Shown here: one piece after another, positions 19,739 through 30,292 of the stretch
Layout of the letters: every line of letters begins with the position of its first letter
How positions within the stretch are numbered: the stretch's first letter is position 1
Assembly (NCBI GenBank): GCA_026874595.1
Contig: CM049320.1
Location: 27,636,714 to 27,700,713, forward strand
DNA length: 64,000 bases
Source: Sipunculus nudus
Lineage: Eukaryota > Annelida > Sipuncula > Golfingiida > Sipunculidae
Reading direction: 5' to 3'
Program-made: the position numbers and the translations under genes
The notes under the pieces: generated by a model
The model's database searches: none
The model's input: the letters and a program-made list of their open reading frames with translations, nothing else
What the model was told of the DNA's origin: nothing

Positions 19739-20236
19739 CTTTGTAAGAACAAAATCCACATTAACAGTGTAAAGTCTTGTGTCAACCGGACAAAGCTATT
19801 TTCAAATGTCATACAACCGATGTCTCATAGTCATTACAAAGTACATTTCTGATTTTGCGTCCTGACATAATATGTCACAAGGTAACAGAACAGTTCGGTC
19901 ATTTCCAACCAATAATGACACTTAAGCATCGACAGCATATTTAGAAATACGGCTTACTTCCTTCATACAGATTTCTCCTTTCTATGTTCAGGAATTTACT
20001 TATTAACCTAAGTTACACTTAACAACAATGCAAACTTCACATCCTACTCCATTTAGAATTCACTTTCTCTCACTCAGCCCTAGGGGCGTCGATATTCGAA
20101 ATAATTTGAGTGTTTGTCCTCATGTACCGCTTCTTTGTAAATAAAGAACACTATACGAATTATTTCATGGACATATATCAGGGATAGTTTAGACCGATTT
20201 GTCTTATTTGAGATGTATCGTATATGCGGTATTTAC

Positions 20237-20347
20237 CTGTCCCGGCTTGTTTGCGTCTGCCCCCTTGTCAAGTAAAAGTTTTACCAAATTGCCAGATCCT
20301 GTTAATATTGCCTGAATCAGGGGTGTTGTACCATCGTCAAAGGGAGC
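20237..20347 (-). CDS. Exon 31: ankyrin repeat, 37 residues
   Basis: 111 bp, phase 0, donor CAG|GTAAA. Reads APFDDGTTPLIQAILTGSG ... LLLDKGADANKPGQ; paralogous to exon 33. Confidence 0.85.
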
Positions 20348-21038
20348 CTAAGTTACATTATGTATACATTATGAGCAATCAAAATATCTGCGCGACATTG
20401 GTCGTGGATCTATATAATCAATATGTCAGAATATTTATCTCAAAGAAGCCCTTTATTCAACTAAAACATATTTGGGAAATTTTATAGCTTAACCCACCAT
20501 TAAGTTTGAATGTCAATGCAAATAAAGCAAGCTGTTTTATAATGGCATAAAAATTATAAAGATTTAAATAATGACAAAGAAAAAACACTTCCAAACAACC
20601 ATATACTTCAAAAAGTATTCAATCAGTTATAGTTAGCTATACATATCCATGCTTAACATGGAAAATATAGTTAGGAGGCATAACAGCCAGGTGCTGAGTT
20701 GACGATACACAATGCAGCCTATCGGACGCAACTGTTTAAGCAAACCAGAATGGCACTTTTAGAGTATATGAAAAATATGAAAAAGACTCTGAAACGTCAT
20801 AGTACATTTTGCTCCAGAGAAAAAAAGTATTCAATCAAATGGCGGGTCCCGGTGAAAGCTGTAATCTTCGCCTTGAAGAACTGGTTCTAATCATAACTTT
20901 CCCGAAGTCAGACAGACTAAACAGAAGATAGATCTGAGATTGTTTTTATTTTAATTTTAAAATTTTATATGGAAAACAATTTTATCATTTTCAGCAATGT
21001 ATATTGCATTATTCTGTAATAGGAATAAGAAGACTCAC

Positions 21039-21134
21039 CTCAGCAGCTTTGTTTGGGTCAGCACCCGCATCTAATAAACACCCAACCACTTCCAGAAACC
21101 CGTTTGAAATAGCCAGAGTGAGCAGTGTCGTTCC
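21039..21134 (-). CDS. Exon 30: ankyrin repeat, 32 residues
   Basis: 96 bp, phase 0, donor GAG|GTGAG. Reads GTTLLTLAISNGFLEVVGC ... LLDAGADPNKAAE. Lacks the extra N-terminal residues of the 37-residue type and has TLL for TPL. Confidence 0.85.
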
Positions 21135-21863
21135 CTGGAAGATGAATACATTTTGAAAGGTTAAATAATATCTTTATCCAAATATAAGAAAAACATAGCC
21201 TATATCCGTCAATGACGTTTAATCGATCCCTGGTCCGTTGCCAAGCTTTCCTTGTGCCAGGACACTCCAGCATAAAAGGGAATTTCTTAACTTTTCTTTC
21301 AGTACATTTGGATATATTTGGAGAAAAAATGTCCTTGTGCTATCTTCCTTTCATATAAGCAGAGATTATCTCCCAATATTGTTCTCGGTTTGAGTAGCCA
21401 GATATTTGGATGTGTATTGACTGAAATTAATTAAACTAAGATTATCAAAGCGCACAATTTCATTGAGTTTTTCCATCAAAAACACTTCCTCCTATTCTTA
21501 TTTTCATCGTCAGAATAGCCTCAATAGCTATATCCCCCCGAAGAGAATATCCCTGACATTTGGTGAATCAGTCGCCTCTACCTGAGATGTTCTGTGATGC
21601 CATTTCCATTGCGAAGGTAAGTAAGACACACATTTGAGAAACCCGTATAGTTTTTCGTCATATAACAGAGATTAAATATAAATATCGCTTTATCATACCA
21701 AAGTGGCATCAACGTTAAAGTCAACGTTTAAAAGGAAATATAATTTTCCCCTCATATTGTCTGATATAACCACAACAGTCTCTCACATCGAAACATCAAA
21801 TATGCAGCACTGATTTGTTTGCTTTATGGGATGATACTTGGTGGGTAGCATAAAAGAACTTAC

Positions 21864-21968
21864 TTCCCGGCAATGGTTAGCATCGATATCCATTGCCAAC
21901 AAGTATTTCACCATTTCTATGTCATTTCCTGAAACTGCATCAGAAAGAAGATCTTCTCGGCGACATCC
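21864..21968 (-). CDS. Exon 29: divergent ankyrin repeat, 35 residues
   Basis: 105 bp, phase 0, donor GAA|GTAAG. Reads GCRREDLLSDAVSGNDIEM ... LLAMDIDANHCRE. The TPL turn is replaced by EDL and the GAD turn by DID, so this repeat is degenerate, but its frame and splice sites are intact. Confidence 0.75.
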
Positions 21969-22027
21969 CTACAAAAAATTCAGGGGGAATCTTTTGCGGA
22001 AGGAAATTGAGATAAATTATTATACTA

Positions 22028-22900
22028 GGGTTATGACGCTCAGCTGAATGTGAGATACAATTTGAGATGCTTATACTTTTTTTCACCAGAGCATCACATC
22101 AAATATGTTAAGGAACCATGAACAAGCGGTAACAGTAAAAATAATAGGTAACTGTGACCTTACTCCAGGATTGCAAGAAGATTTTACTAGGAACTCAGTT
22201 AATGCCAAGTTTGAAGTTTCTACGTCACTGCTACGACGTGTGTCCATCTGGCTTTAAATGTACTCTAATCATGTTCTTTCACACAGGACACAGAGTATAG
22301 GCCACATTGACCTTATTTTGAATTTCAAGGAGACATTTCAGTGACCTCCCTTTAAATGGAGAAACACATTTCTGGATCTAACAGTTAAAATTGTGTCATG
22401 TCTAATTGTCTGGGTGCTCAAAATTATGTTTTCGGCATGTCGCTCTCAGAATATAGGCCATCAGGACCTAGTTACAGATTTCCAATAAAAGTTGCCCAGA
22501 ACCTCCCTGAATGTTGCGTAAGATGATTCTAGGCCAAATAGATACAATTTGAACCCATCTGCATTTCAGATTGCTTTTATTTTCCCTACAGCTCGTAGAA
22601 TATAGGTCGCAGTCACCTATTTAATGTTTCCGAAGATATTTATCCAGGTGCTCCCTGATTACCACATAAGAAGATTCTGGGCGAAATGAATACAATTTGC
22701 CCGTTTGACTCCCGAAATTATGTTTTCGGCCAGAAGCTCTCAGAATATATGTCATGATGACTTAATTTTAGATTTCCGAGGAGATTTGCCTTGGACCTCC
22801 CTGGAAGTTTAGAAAGAAGTTTCTAGGTCTAACGGATAGTTGACCTAGAAATTACAACACTTTCATACTTTGTAGATATTATCATCAAAAGATAAGAATT
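22028..22900. repeat. Dispersed repeat family 1 (GACGCTCAGCTGA ... GGTCACAGTGACC type)
   Basis: Begins near GGGTTATGACGCTCAGCTGA. It holds several diverged copies of an AGAATATAGGTCACAGTGACC-like core followed by 'tttccaaggagat...gacctccct'. The same words recur at 25.6, 27.6-28.4, 48.9-50.1, 55.9, 56.9 and 59.6 kb, so it is an interspersed repeat. It lies in the intron between exons 28 and 29. Confidence 0.6.
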
Positions 22901-23107
22901 TATCAACCCATCAATACTTTCTCACTTGTGTCCATAACTGATTGAACCAGTAAGGATTTTTAGTTGGAGGGAATTTCAAAAGGGCTTTCCGTGATATTAT
23001 CAGAGTTAAGGCCAGTGGGAAGGATTCGATTCTCTTTTATTTTTGTTTTGACATTCGCATCCAATAAATATTCAAATCAATCTGCTACATTCATCAAATA
23101 TACTTAC

Positions 23108-23218
23108 TTTATAAGCTTTGCTGCAGACAGCACCGGCATCCAGCAGACGGTAAAATAGTTCTTCATGTTTGTGCCACGCGGCTACAGCAAGCGGCTTGGT
23201 GATATCTCCTTGATGATT
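23108..23218 (-). CDS. Exon 28: ankyrin repeat, 37 residues
   Basis: 111 bp, phase 0, donor AAA|GTAAG. Reads NHQGDITKPLAVAAWHKH ... RLLDAGAVCSKAYK. The conserved DPN/DVN is changed to VCS. Confidence 0.8.
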
Positions 23219-23518
23219 CTTTATTAATAAAAAAATATGTAAAATGTTTTATTTTCAGTATTGGTTTTCACGTTAATAACCTCTTAGTGAACAAAGTTTC
23301 ATTAAATATATAAAAATTCTCCTGTATACATGAATACTTATTCCTCATACTGTAATAATTCATATAATGTGAGCAAAATCTATATACACTCTTATATCTA
23401 ATTATTTGCATAGATAATTCTAGTCATTATTGTGAGGTTTTCTGCTGTTCACTTTGATATTTCTTATGTAAATTAAGGTGCTCTATTCTATGTAATAAAT
23501 AAATTTCAAAGTACAATA

Positions 23519-23640
23519 AATCCTCGCTTAACGACCATCTCGCCTTAGCGACCACCTCAAAATAACGACCACTTAGTTCACGGTCTCAAATCATTCGAAT
23601 AGACGCCCACCTGTAAAATGCGGCCACTTATTAAAAAAAA
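23519..23640. repeat. Possible DNA transposon end (CTTAACGACC-rich)
   Basis: CCTCGCTTAACGACC and two further AACGACCA/GCGACCA words resemble pogo/Tigger-type termini. I found no matching inverted end in the same intron, so this is weak. Confidence 0.25.
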
Positions 23641-24233
23641 AGAATCCTATGTCAGAATGATCCATTTTTCCATTGTCCATTTCGGGCATATTTGATACTG
23701 AGACAAGTGACCAGTTCTATAATTGAAGGATTATTCCTAGCCCCCTGCAACATATCATTCTTATCGTTTTGATACCTTCATCCTCATTCAATAGACATTG
23801 CCACCAACAAGGCATGGACCTATCCTTGTAAAATAGGATATTTTATTTCTGCGCAATCTCCTTATATTCCTCACTAGTCCTGTCGTTTCTCTCATAACTA
23901 TGGAAAAGGATAAGCTCAGTATTTAGCTGACCACGGATGAAGATTAAATTGAAAGAAATGGATGTATATAAAATATTCTTGAAGAAGAACCCATCTCACA
24001 CGCAATCTAACATAACTCTATTGAAAACAAAAGAAGCTGGTATGAAGTTTGGAAAAAATGGGAAACTGCGAAATGACAGAGTGAATAAACATTTTTCATA
24101 TCGTTGCTAGACTTGGAAATAAGTGTTAAAAGTCTTCAATCTTAAGCGGGAAACGGTTAAAAAAATCAAGGGCACATAGATCGTTAAAAAAAATTTTTTT
24201 CGCAATTTGTGCTTGCAAGACTTAAACAAGGAA

Positions 24234-25780
24234 CCTGTGGGTCACGACGCTCAGCTGAAATTGATGAGAATATTTTTATTACGTCCAGACCAAATCCAAA
24301 TCAGAAATTTTACCAGCTTAAACCATGATCACGATGTGGTCCAGCAAAAATCCTGATTCAGACTGTAATTTGACATAATACGGAATAATACCATTGCCCT
24401 GTGACCTTGAATTTTGACCTCATATCTCCAAAATAAAAAGGGCTCTGACTTTATTAGTGGGCCATATATAAATCAGGTTTGAAACCAAAATGTTAACCCA
24501 AAGAATTGTGTTATCACTCAGAAACAAATATATGGGCAGATAGCCACTGTGACCTTGACCTAGTGACCCCAAAATCATTCAGGTTCATCTCCTAATTGCA
24601 GGTCACCTATACGCTTTAGATGGAAGGTTTGGGATGAAAAATTTGGCATAAAATGCATCCACAATCATTATAAATAAGTGGGTCCTGAGACTTTGACCAT
24701 TGACCCCTGACTTACATTTTTGGTGGGTCATATATAAGTCAAATTTGAAACCAATATGTCATTCCAACCAGGAGTTATCAACCGGAAACAAATATGCAGA
24801 CAGATGGCCCCTGTGACGACCTTTTACCTGGTGGAACCAATACCAAAGAGAATCTTCCCCTACTGGTTGGTCAGCTATATTTGCATAATGGAAGGTTTGG
24901 GATAAGAGGTTTGGCTTAAAATGCATTCACAATCCTTCTAAATAAGTGGGTTGGGTGACCTTGACCTTTGACCTCATGACCTCAAAATCAGAGATTTTGC
25001 GACAGAGGTGGGCCATACATAGGCAAAGTTTGATATCCGTATGTCAATCCAAACTAGAGTCATCACCAGGAAACAAAATGACCAACGTACAGAAAGACGG
25101 ACAGACAGACACACAGACAGGATGATTACTAAAGCGGGTACCTAATAATACAGGTTTCAGGACACGAGATGAAACCACAGTTGCAAATTTGATAATTTAA
25201 ATTTAATTTGGCATTCTCAAAATAAAGGAAAACATTCTTAAAAAAATAGAACAAAATACAGGCGGCGTCACGAGTCTTCAAGAACTAAAAAAAAAAACAC
25301 TCTTACTCAATATACACCTGAGGTTTCAGGACACAAGATGAAACTTAAATTTAGAAACGGACTCAATTGCTCTCATTTGACAGTCTGAAAAACAGGGAAA
25401 AAATCGTAAAAATTTGAGAAAATGAAAGTTCCGCAACCAATTTTCGAGAACTTAAAACCCTAGTCATGGACAACATTAAAGCCAAACTTCAAAGCAATCA
25501 TACATAAATTTTCAAGATATTGGAGGTTTTGTATCAAATTTTCAATTATTCGGGGGGGGGGGGAGGGGACTTACTGATCGGTAGATATCGGTCACAGTGA
25601 CCTAATTTCAGGTTTCCAAGGAGATTTGTTATGAACCTCTCTGGGTATTCAGTTATATGTTTCCAGGTTTAATGGTGTCAAAACGTGCCAGTTTAACAGA
25701 CAGACGGACTGACAGGCGGACGAACAGACGACGCCCGATCACTAAAGCTCAGTTTACTTACAGTTAGCGAGCTTAAAAAA
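24234..25780. repeat. Compound intronic repeat with TGACC half-site tracts
   Basis: Opens with GGGTCACGACGCTCAGCTGA, like family 1. The middle (24400-25080) repeats 'gtgaccttgacct', 'gggccatatataa' and 'aatgtcaatccaa' phrases several times. The end carries a GACAGACGGAC-type tract and CACTAAAGCTCAG. A G-run lies at about 25552-25563. Confidence 0.6.
24956..24983 (-). promoter_or_regulatory. Cluster of four TGACC half-sites including a perfect DR1
   Basis: TGACCTTTGACCT (24962-24974) is the reverse complement of AGGTCAAAGGTCA, the consensus direct repeat with 1-bp spacing used by RXR/HNF4-type receptors. Two more TGACC half-sites flank it. It lies inside a repeat, so function is unproven. Confidence 0.35.
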
Positions 25781-26040
25781 AAGGAAAATCGTGAAATAAC
25801 ATGGCCTGTTTTTCTGAATCGTCTGTAGTGTCACAGCTTCTTTTCAGCAACATCCTCAGATATTAACAGGCGATGGCTTGTTTCTCACTATCATAATGAA
25901 ATTAAAGTAAAAATAAAAAAGCTTCTTCCATAATATCCGTGGTATATTTCAGATTAACGCCGCACAATTAAAACATGGTATTTTAGTACATGCAATTGAC
26001 AATAAATGCACAGTGAAGCATTCAGGTCACTTAAGCTTAC

Positions 26041-26151
26041 CTCAATCTCCTTGTTCGGGTCAGCACCGGCGGCAAGCAGACGGTTAACTAATTCTTCATG
26101 GTTGCTGCGCACTGCTTCAATGAGCGGTGTGATTAAACACCCCTCCTTCAC
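26041..26151 (-). CDS. Exon 27: ankyrin repeat, KEGC subtype
   Basis: 111 bp, phase 0, donor GAG|GTAAG, acceptor TTACAG. Reads VKEGCLITPLIEAVRSNHEE ... RLLAAGADPNKEIE. First of four closely related exons (24-27) whose flanking intron sequence is also duplicated. Confidence 0.9.
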
Positions 26152-26437
26152 CTGTAAAGAAACTGTGGTACCTTAAAAAATCTTGTGAAACATATTTTAT
26201 TGTATTTTACGTATGGTATTTTGATCTTTGTGTCGGCTTCACAATGTCCACATTAATATTATTGCTTAATGAATTCACAAAGAATTGTGAATGAATGTTG
26301 TGTACATCTATTGTGTGAGTAAATTTGCGAGTATGCAAGGAACAACATATTATATATAGTAATTCATATTTTACCGTTAAAGAATATCACTCAGAATGGA
26401 ATCATGGTACGAATCTAGTCAGGTCACTTAAACTTAC

Positions 26438-26548
26438 CTCAATCTCCGTGTTGGGATCAGCACCGGCTCCCAGCAGACATTTAACTAGTTGTCCATGGTT
26501 GCTGCGCACTGCTTCAATGAGTGCTGTAGTTAAACACCCCTTCTTAAC
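26438..26548 (-). CDS. Exon 26: ankyrin repeat, KEGC subtype, twin of exon 25
   Basis: 111 bp, phase 0. Differs from exon 25 by a single silent base (first codon GTT instead of GTG), so both encode the same 37 residues (VKKGCLTTALIEAV ... LLGAGADPNTEIE). Only 25 nt separate it from exon 25, so both exons probably cannot be spliced into one mRNA in the normal way. TPL is changed to TAL. Confidence 0.7.
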
Positions 26549-26573
26549 CTATGAAGGGATCACTTAAACTTAC
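26549..26573 (-). other. 25-nt sequence with GT...AG ends between exons 25 and 26
   Basis: Starts GTAAGT and ends TCATAG on the minus strand. At 25 nt it is below the size of normal animal introns. If retained it shifts the frame (25 = 8x3+1) and meets TAA at the first bases of exon 26. Confidence 0.8.
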
Positions 26574-26684
26574 CTCAATCTCCGTGTTGGGATCAGCACC
26601 GGCTCCCAGCAGACATTTAACTAGTTGTCCATGGTTGCTGCGCACTGCTTCAATGAGTGCTGTAGTTAAACACCCCTTCTTCAC
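26574..26684 (-). CDS. Exon 25: ankyrin repeat, KEGC subtype, twin of exon 26
   Basis: 111 bp, phase 0, donor GAG|GTAAG and acceptor CATAG both intact. The duplication unit including flank is 136 bp. The intron below exon 26 and the one below exon 24 share long stretches with each other, showing nested duplication of the whole block. Confidence 0.8.
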
Positions 26685-26968
26685 CTATGAAGAAACTGCG
26701 GATCCTTAAAAAATCTAGTAAAACATATTATACTGTATTATACTGTATTTTGATCTTTCTGTCGGCTTCACAATGCCAACATTAATATTCTTGCTTAATT
26801 AATTCATGAAGAATTGTGCATGAATGTTGTGTACATCTACTGTGTGGGAAAACTTGCGAGTATGCAAAGAACAAAACATATTAAATATAGTATTTTATAT
26901 TTTACCGATAGAGTATGTCACTGAGGATGGTATCATTGAACGAATCTAATCAGGTCACTTATACTTAC

Positions 26969-27079
26969 CTTAATCTCCTTGTTGGGATCAGCATCTGCTC
27001 CCAGCAGACATTTAACTAATTTTCTCTGATTGCTGCGCACTGCTTCAATCAGCGGCGTAGTCAAGCACCCCTCCTTCGC
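26969..27079 (-). CDS. Exon 24: ankyrin repeat, KEGC subtype
   Basis: 111 bp, phase 0, donor AAG|GTAAG. Reads AKEGCLTTPLIEAVRSNQRK ... LLGADADPNKEIK. The GAD turn reads DAD. Confidence 0.9.
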
Positions 27080-27559
27080 CTGCAAAGAATCCAGATAACC
27101 TTCAGGTGTGTTGCATATGTGTTAATAACTAATATGTAAATATATGTAAATATATTATATTGTGATATTTCTGCCAGGTGCACAATACATACTTTAACAT
27201 TCTTGCTTATAAAAACACCACGAATTATTATTTATTTTGGACAAATCCGTTGTATAGTTATATTTGCGGATATAACATGATGGAACAACAATGGGACAAC
27301 ATGATGAAATAAACCGAGCGGGAATGAATAAGCATGACTCCTAAATCTAATGTTTCTTGTTCTAATGACAATGGTTTGTACCCAGCTAAAGAAATTGCAA
27401 AGATATGAGCAAAGTATCATAGTTTCTAACATCAAAATTTTAAGCTCGCAAATATGTTACTCAGAGAACAACTGAAATACATTTATATTCCTTCAATTTC
27501 CATTTATGAAAGGAATCGTCTACTATGACAAACAAAAAGGTAAATGCCCAAAACCATGC

Positions 27560-28415
27560 ATTTTACCAAAAGACTTTAGATATAGGTTACAGTGACCAGT
27601 GAGAGTTAAAATCATGTTCTTTTACACAGCCTGAAGAATATAGATCACAGTGACATTATTTCAGGTTTCAAAAAAAAATTTTACATGAACCTCCCTGAAT
27701 CTTAATCAAGTTAGAAGTTTCTTGGTCCAACTGTAACAAATCCTGCAAATCATTCTTATAGGGTGCACTTACCATGTTCTTTCACATATCTTGCAGAAAA
27801 TAGGTCACTTTGAACTAATTTTGTTTTAGATTTCCATGGAGCTTTGCCTAGGACTTCTCTGTATGTACAGTTAGAAGATTCTAAGTCTAACTTTTGTTAC
27901 AGTTTGTGCTATTAACAGCCAGACTGCTTCATTTGAAGGTCTCAAAATAGAGAAAAATAGGCGTTTAAAAATTAAAAAATACAGGTGGCGCCAGTAGTCT
28001 ACAGGAACTGAAGAAACACTCCATGATCAATATGCATAAAAAGAATCATGGCGATTAATGCAAGAATGAGGATATAGGTAACAGAGACCTAATTTCAAGT
28101 TTCCAAAGAGATTTTGTAATTTCCTCCAAGGATGACAACAAAGAAGATTCAAGGTTCAACGATTACAATTTGTGTCCTGTTAACGGACGACCGCTTCATT
28201 TGAAGGTATCAAAATAAAGAAAAAAAATACAAGAACTGGTGAACCACCCCTTGATCAATATGCATGCGTAGTGTTAGTAAGAAGTTTCTTGGACCAGCGG
28301 TTACGATATGTGCCTTGTTAACAGACGACCGGACAGACGGCCGGACGCCGGAGACAGACGACGGACGAAAAGTGATCGCTTAAGCTCAGATGTTTTTCTT
28401 TCAGCTGAGCTAAAA
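27560..28415. repeat. Dispersed repeat family 1 copy
   Basis: Contains GGTTACAGTGACC and GATCACAGTGACA-like cores, the 'aggtttcc...gaacctccctga' phrases, a GACAGACGGCCGGACG-type tract near 28335 and the terminal CTTAAGCTCAG ... TCAGCTGAGCT. Intronic, between exons 23 and 24. Confidence 0.6.
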
Positions 28416-28793
28416 ATGCATTCAAAATACATATATGAAAGAAAATAATCAAGATAAACAAAATAATCTCACTCGCAAAGCAATGTCTCTGCAGCGAAAA
28501 AGAAAAAAGTAAATAGTTCCGCGTTTTCGAGACAGGTATTTCTTATAGCGAGTTTAACCTTTGTGTTATATCAAGTTTGGCTACAATTCCAATTTTTTGT
28601 CCAAGCAAGCATTAATTAACCTGATTTTCTGGGTTATACCTGCGTTTATGACAACAGAAAAAGAACTTCTTGTCAGGGATTAATAACGGATTTAACATGG
28701 TAATAGTTTGCCACACATATATTTTCTTTTATATGATTTATAACAATGAACCATTCAGTCCGTCCGATTACTATAGCACGTGACTAAACTTAC

Positions 28794-28904
28794 TTGAACC
28801 TCCTTGTTGACATCAGCTTTAGCTTTTAGCAGATGGCTGACGATTTCAGCTCTCTCATGCAACACTGCTTCCATCAGCGGTGTGGAAAAACGTTTTTCAC
28901 CATC
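28794..28904 (-). CDS. Exon 23: ankyrin repeat, subtype B
   Basis: 111 bp, phase 0, donor CAA|GTAAG. Reads DGEKRFSTPLMEAVLHER ... HLLKAKADVNKEVQ. GAD is changed to KAD. Confidence 0.9.
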
Positions 28905-29524
28905 CTGAAACAATACTCACTAATCTAAACATAAACCGGGATGAATTTAATATGATTGTATATATATATTGAGATGATAATGCCGAAGAAATCCAGGATT
29001 AATGACGCATGGCTAAGGGTTCTGGTTAATATTCGAGTAAATTATTACCTAAACCTGTATGTAGTGGAAGGAAGTTCGTTGGTCCCGGAGAGGGGCGAGG
29101 GTAAAGCACCTGGGTATGTCTTTAGCTTTGGTCAACTCGAAACATTTCAAGATTCATTTACTTTTTAAATACCAATATCAGGTTAAATGTGACTATATCT
29201 TTAAACAAAACTATTATCATTTGGGATAAGTGACATTCTATATTCGCATGCGATATTCGGGGAAAAATCGAAACGCTTTGTCCTCTTGCCATTGGCCTGA
29301 TCTCTTCTGACACCCTGTACTGCACAAGCATAACGCCGGCAAACCAACCTTTGTCCCAGTGTTGCACTATCTGAACTGTAAATCTCTGTACCAATAAGCC
29401 GATTGGCAGGTTTTAAGGCTTGACAACGTCGGCTAACCTCGGATATCCCCTTAGAACATGGAACATTGTTTCAAAACTAAGTATGACATGCTTTACCCTG
29501 GACAAGAAGGTCACCTTAAGGTAC

Positions 29525-29635
29525 CTGAATTTTCTTGTTGGGATCAGCTCCGGCATCCAGCAGACGGATAACACACTCTTCCTGGGTGCTTCTCACAGCT
29601 ACAATTAACGGTGTGGTAAACATATCCTCCTGGAC
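29525..29635 (-). CDS. Exon 22: ankyrin repeat, subtype A
   Basis: 111 bp, phase 0, donor CAG|GTACC. Reads VQEDMFTTPLIVAVRSTQEE ... RLLDAGADPNKKIQ. Confidence 0.9.
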
Positions 29636-30181
29636 CTGTAACAATTAAGTTTTACTTTTCCTTTTATTTAAGATGAATATTCTTGTCCGTTGAAAATGTA
29701 TAAACGTTTAACAAAGTGAAAAACCGAACCACTGACTGAAAGGGTTTAATTCGTACAAACACCTAGTGTGTCACTGGGACTTGTGACAATACAGAGTATA
29801 AACACTTTTGATTTTCATAACAATTCGATGTACACGCTGTCACAATTCAGTGACCCGGTTTCACCTGGCGAGTGGCAGGGCAAATGCATGCGAATGGGCG
29901 TCTTTTACTTGGAGACAAAGGAATTATTCTTTTGTGAGGATGGTTTATATAACAACATATATATTATGTTGAATCTGATTGCCTCCAAACAATAATGAAT
30001 TACGGTTTTACGTCAGCCATCCGCCAGGAATTATCTGAAAAATATCTGGATATACCCATTGCGTTAATTTTATCTCAGACAAAGGCTGAAATGTGCCTTG
30101 ATGAATAAACGTCAACGCTAAGGTATTTACTACAATGAACAATGAAATTCCGCGCGATTCTTTAGTGACTTGTATACTTAC

Positions 30182-30292
30182 CTGAATCTCTTTGTTGACA
30201 TCTGCACCAGCTTCAACGAGATGGACGACTATTTCAGGGCTGTCCAGCAAAACTGCTTCAATCAGAGGTGTTGTAAAACATTTTTCGCCATC
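30182..30292 (-). CDS. Exon 21: ankyrin repeat, subtype B
   Basis: 111 bp, phase 0, donor CAG|GTAAG. Reads DGEKCFTTPLIEAVLLDS ... HLVEAGADVNKEIQ. The upstream intron (30293-32974) holds only a T-rich run and unsupported short frames. Confidence 0.9.

Noticed and set aside
25140-28415. Possible non-coding RNA genes in repeat-rich introns
   Set aside because: The conserved phrases are shared by many intronic copies, so they are dispersed repeats and not a single RNA gene.
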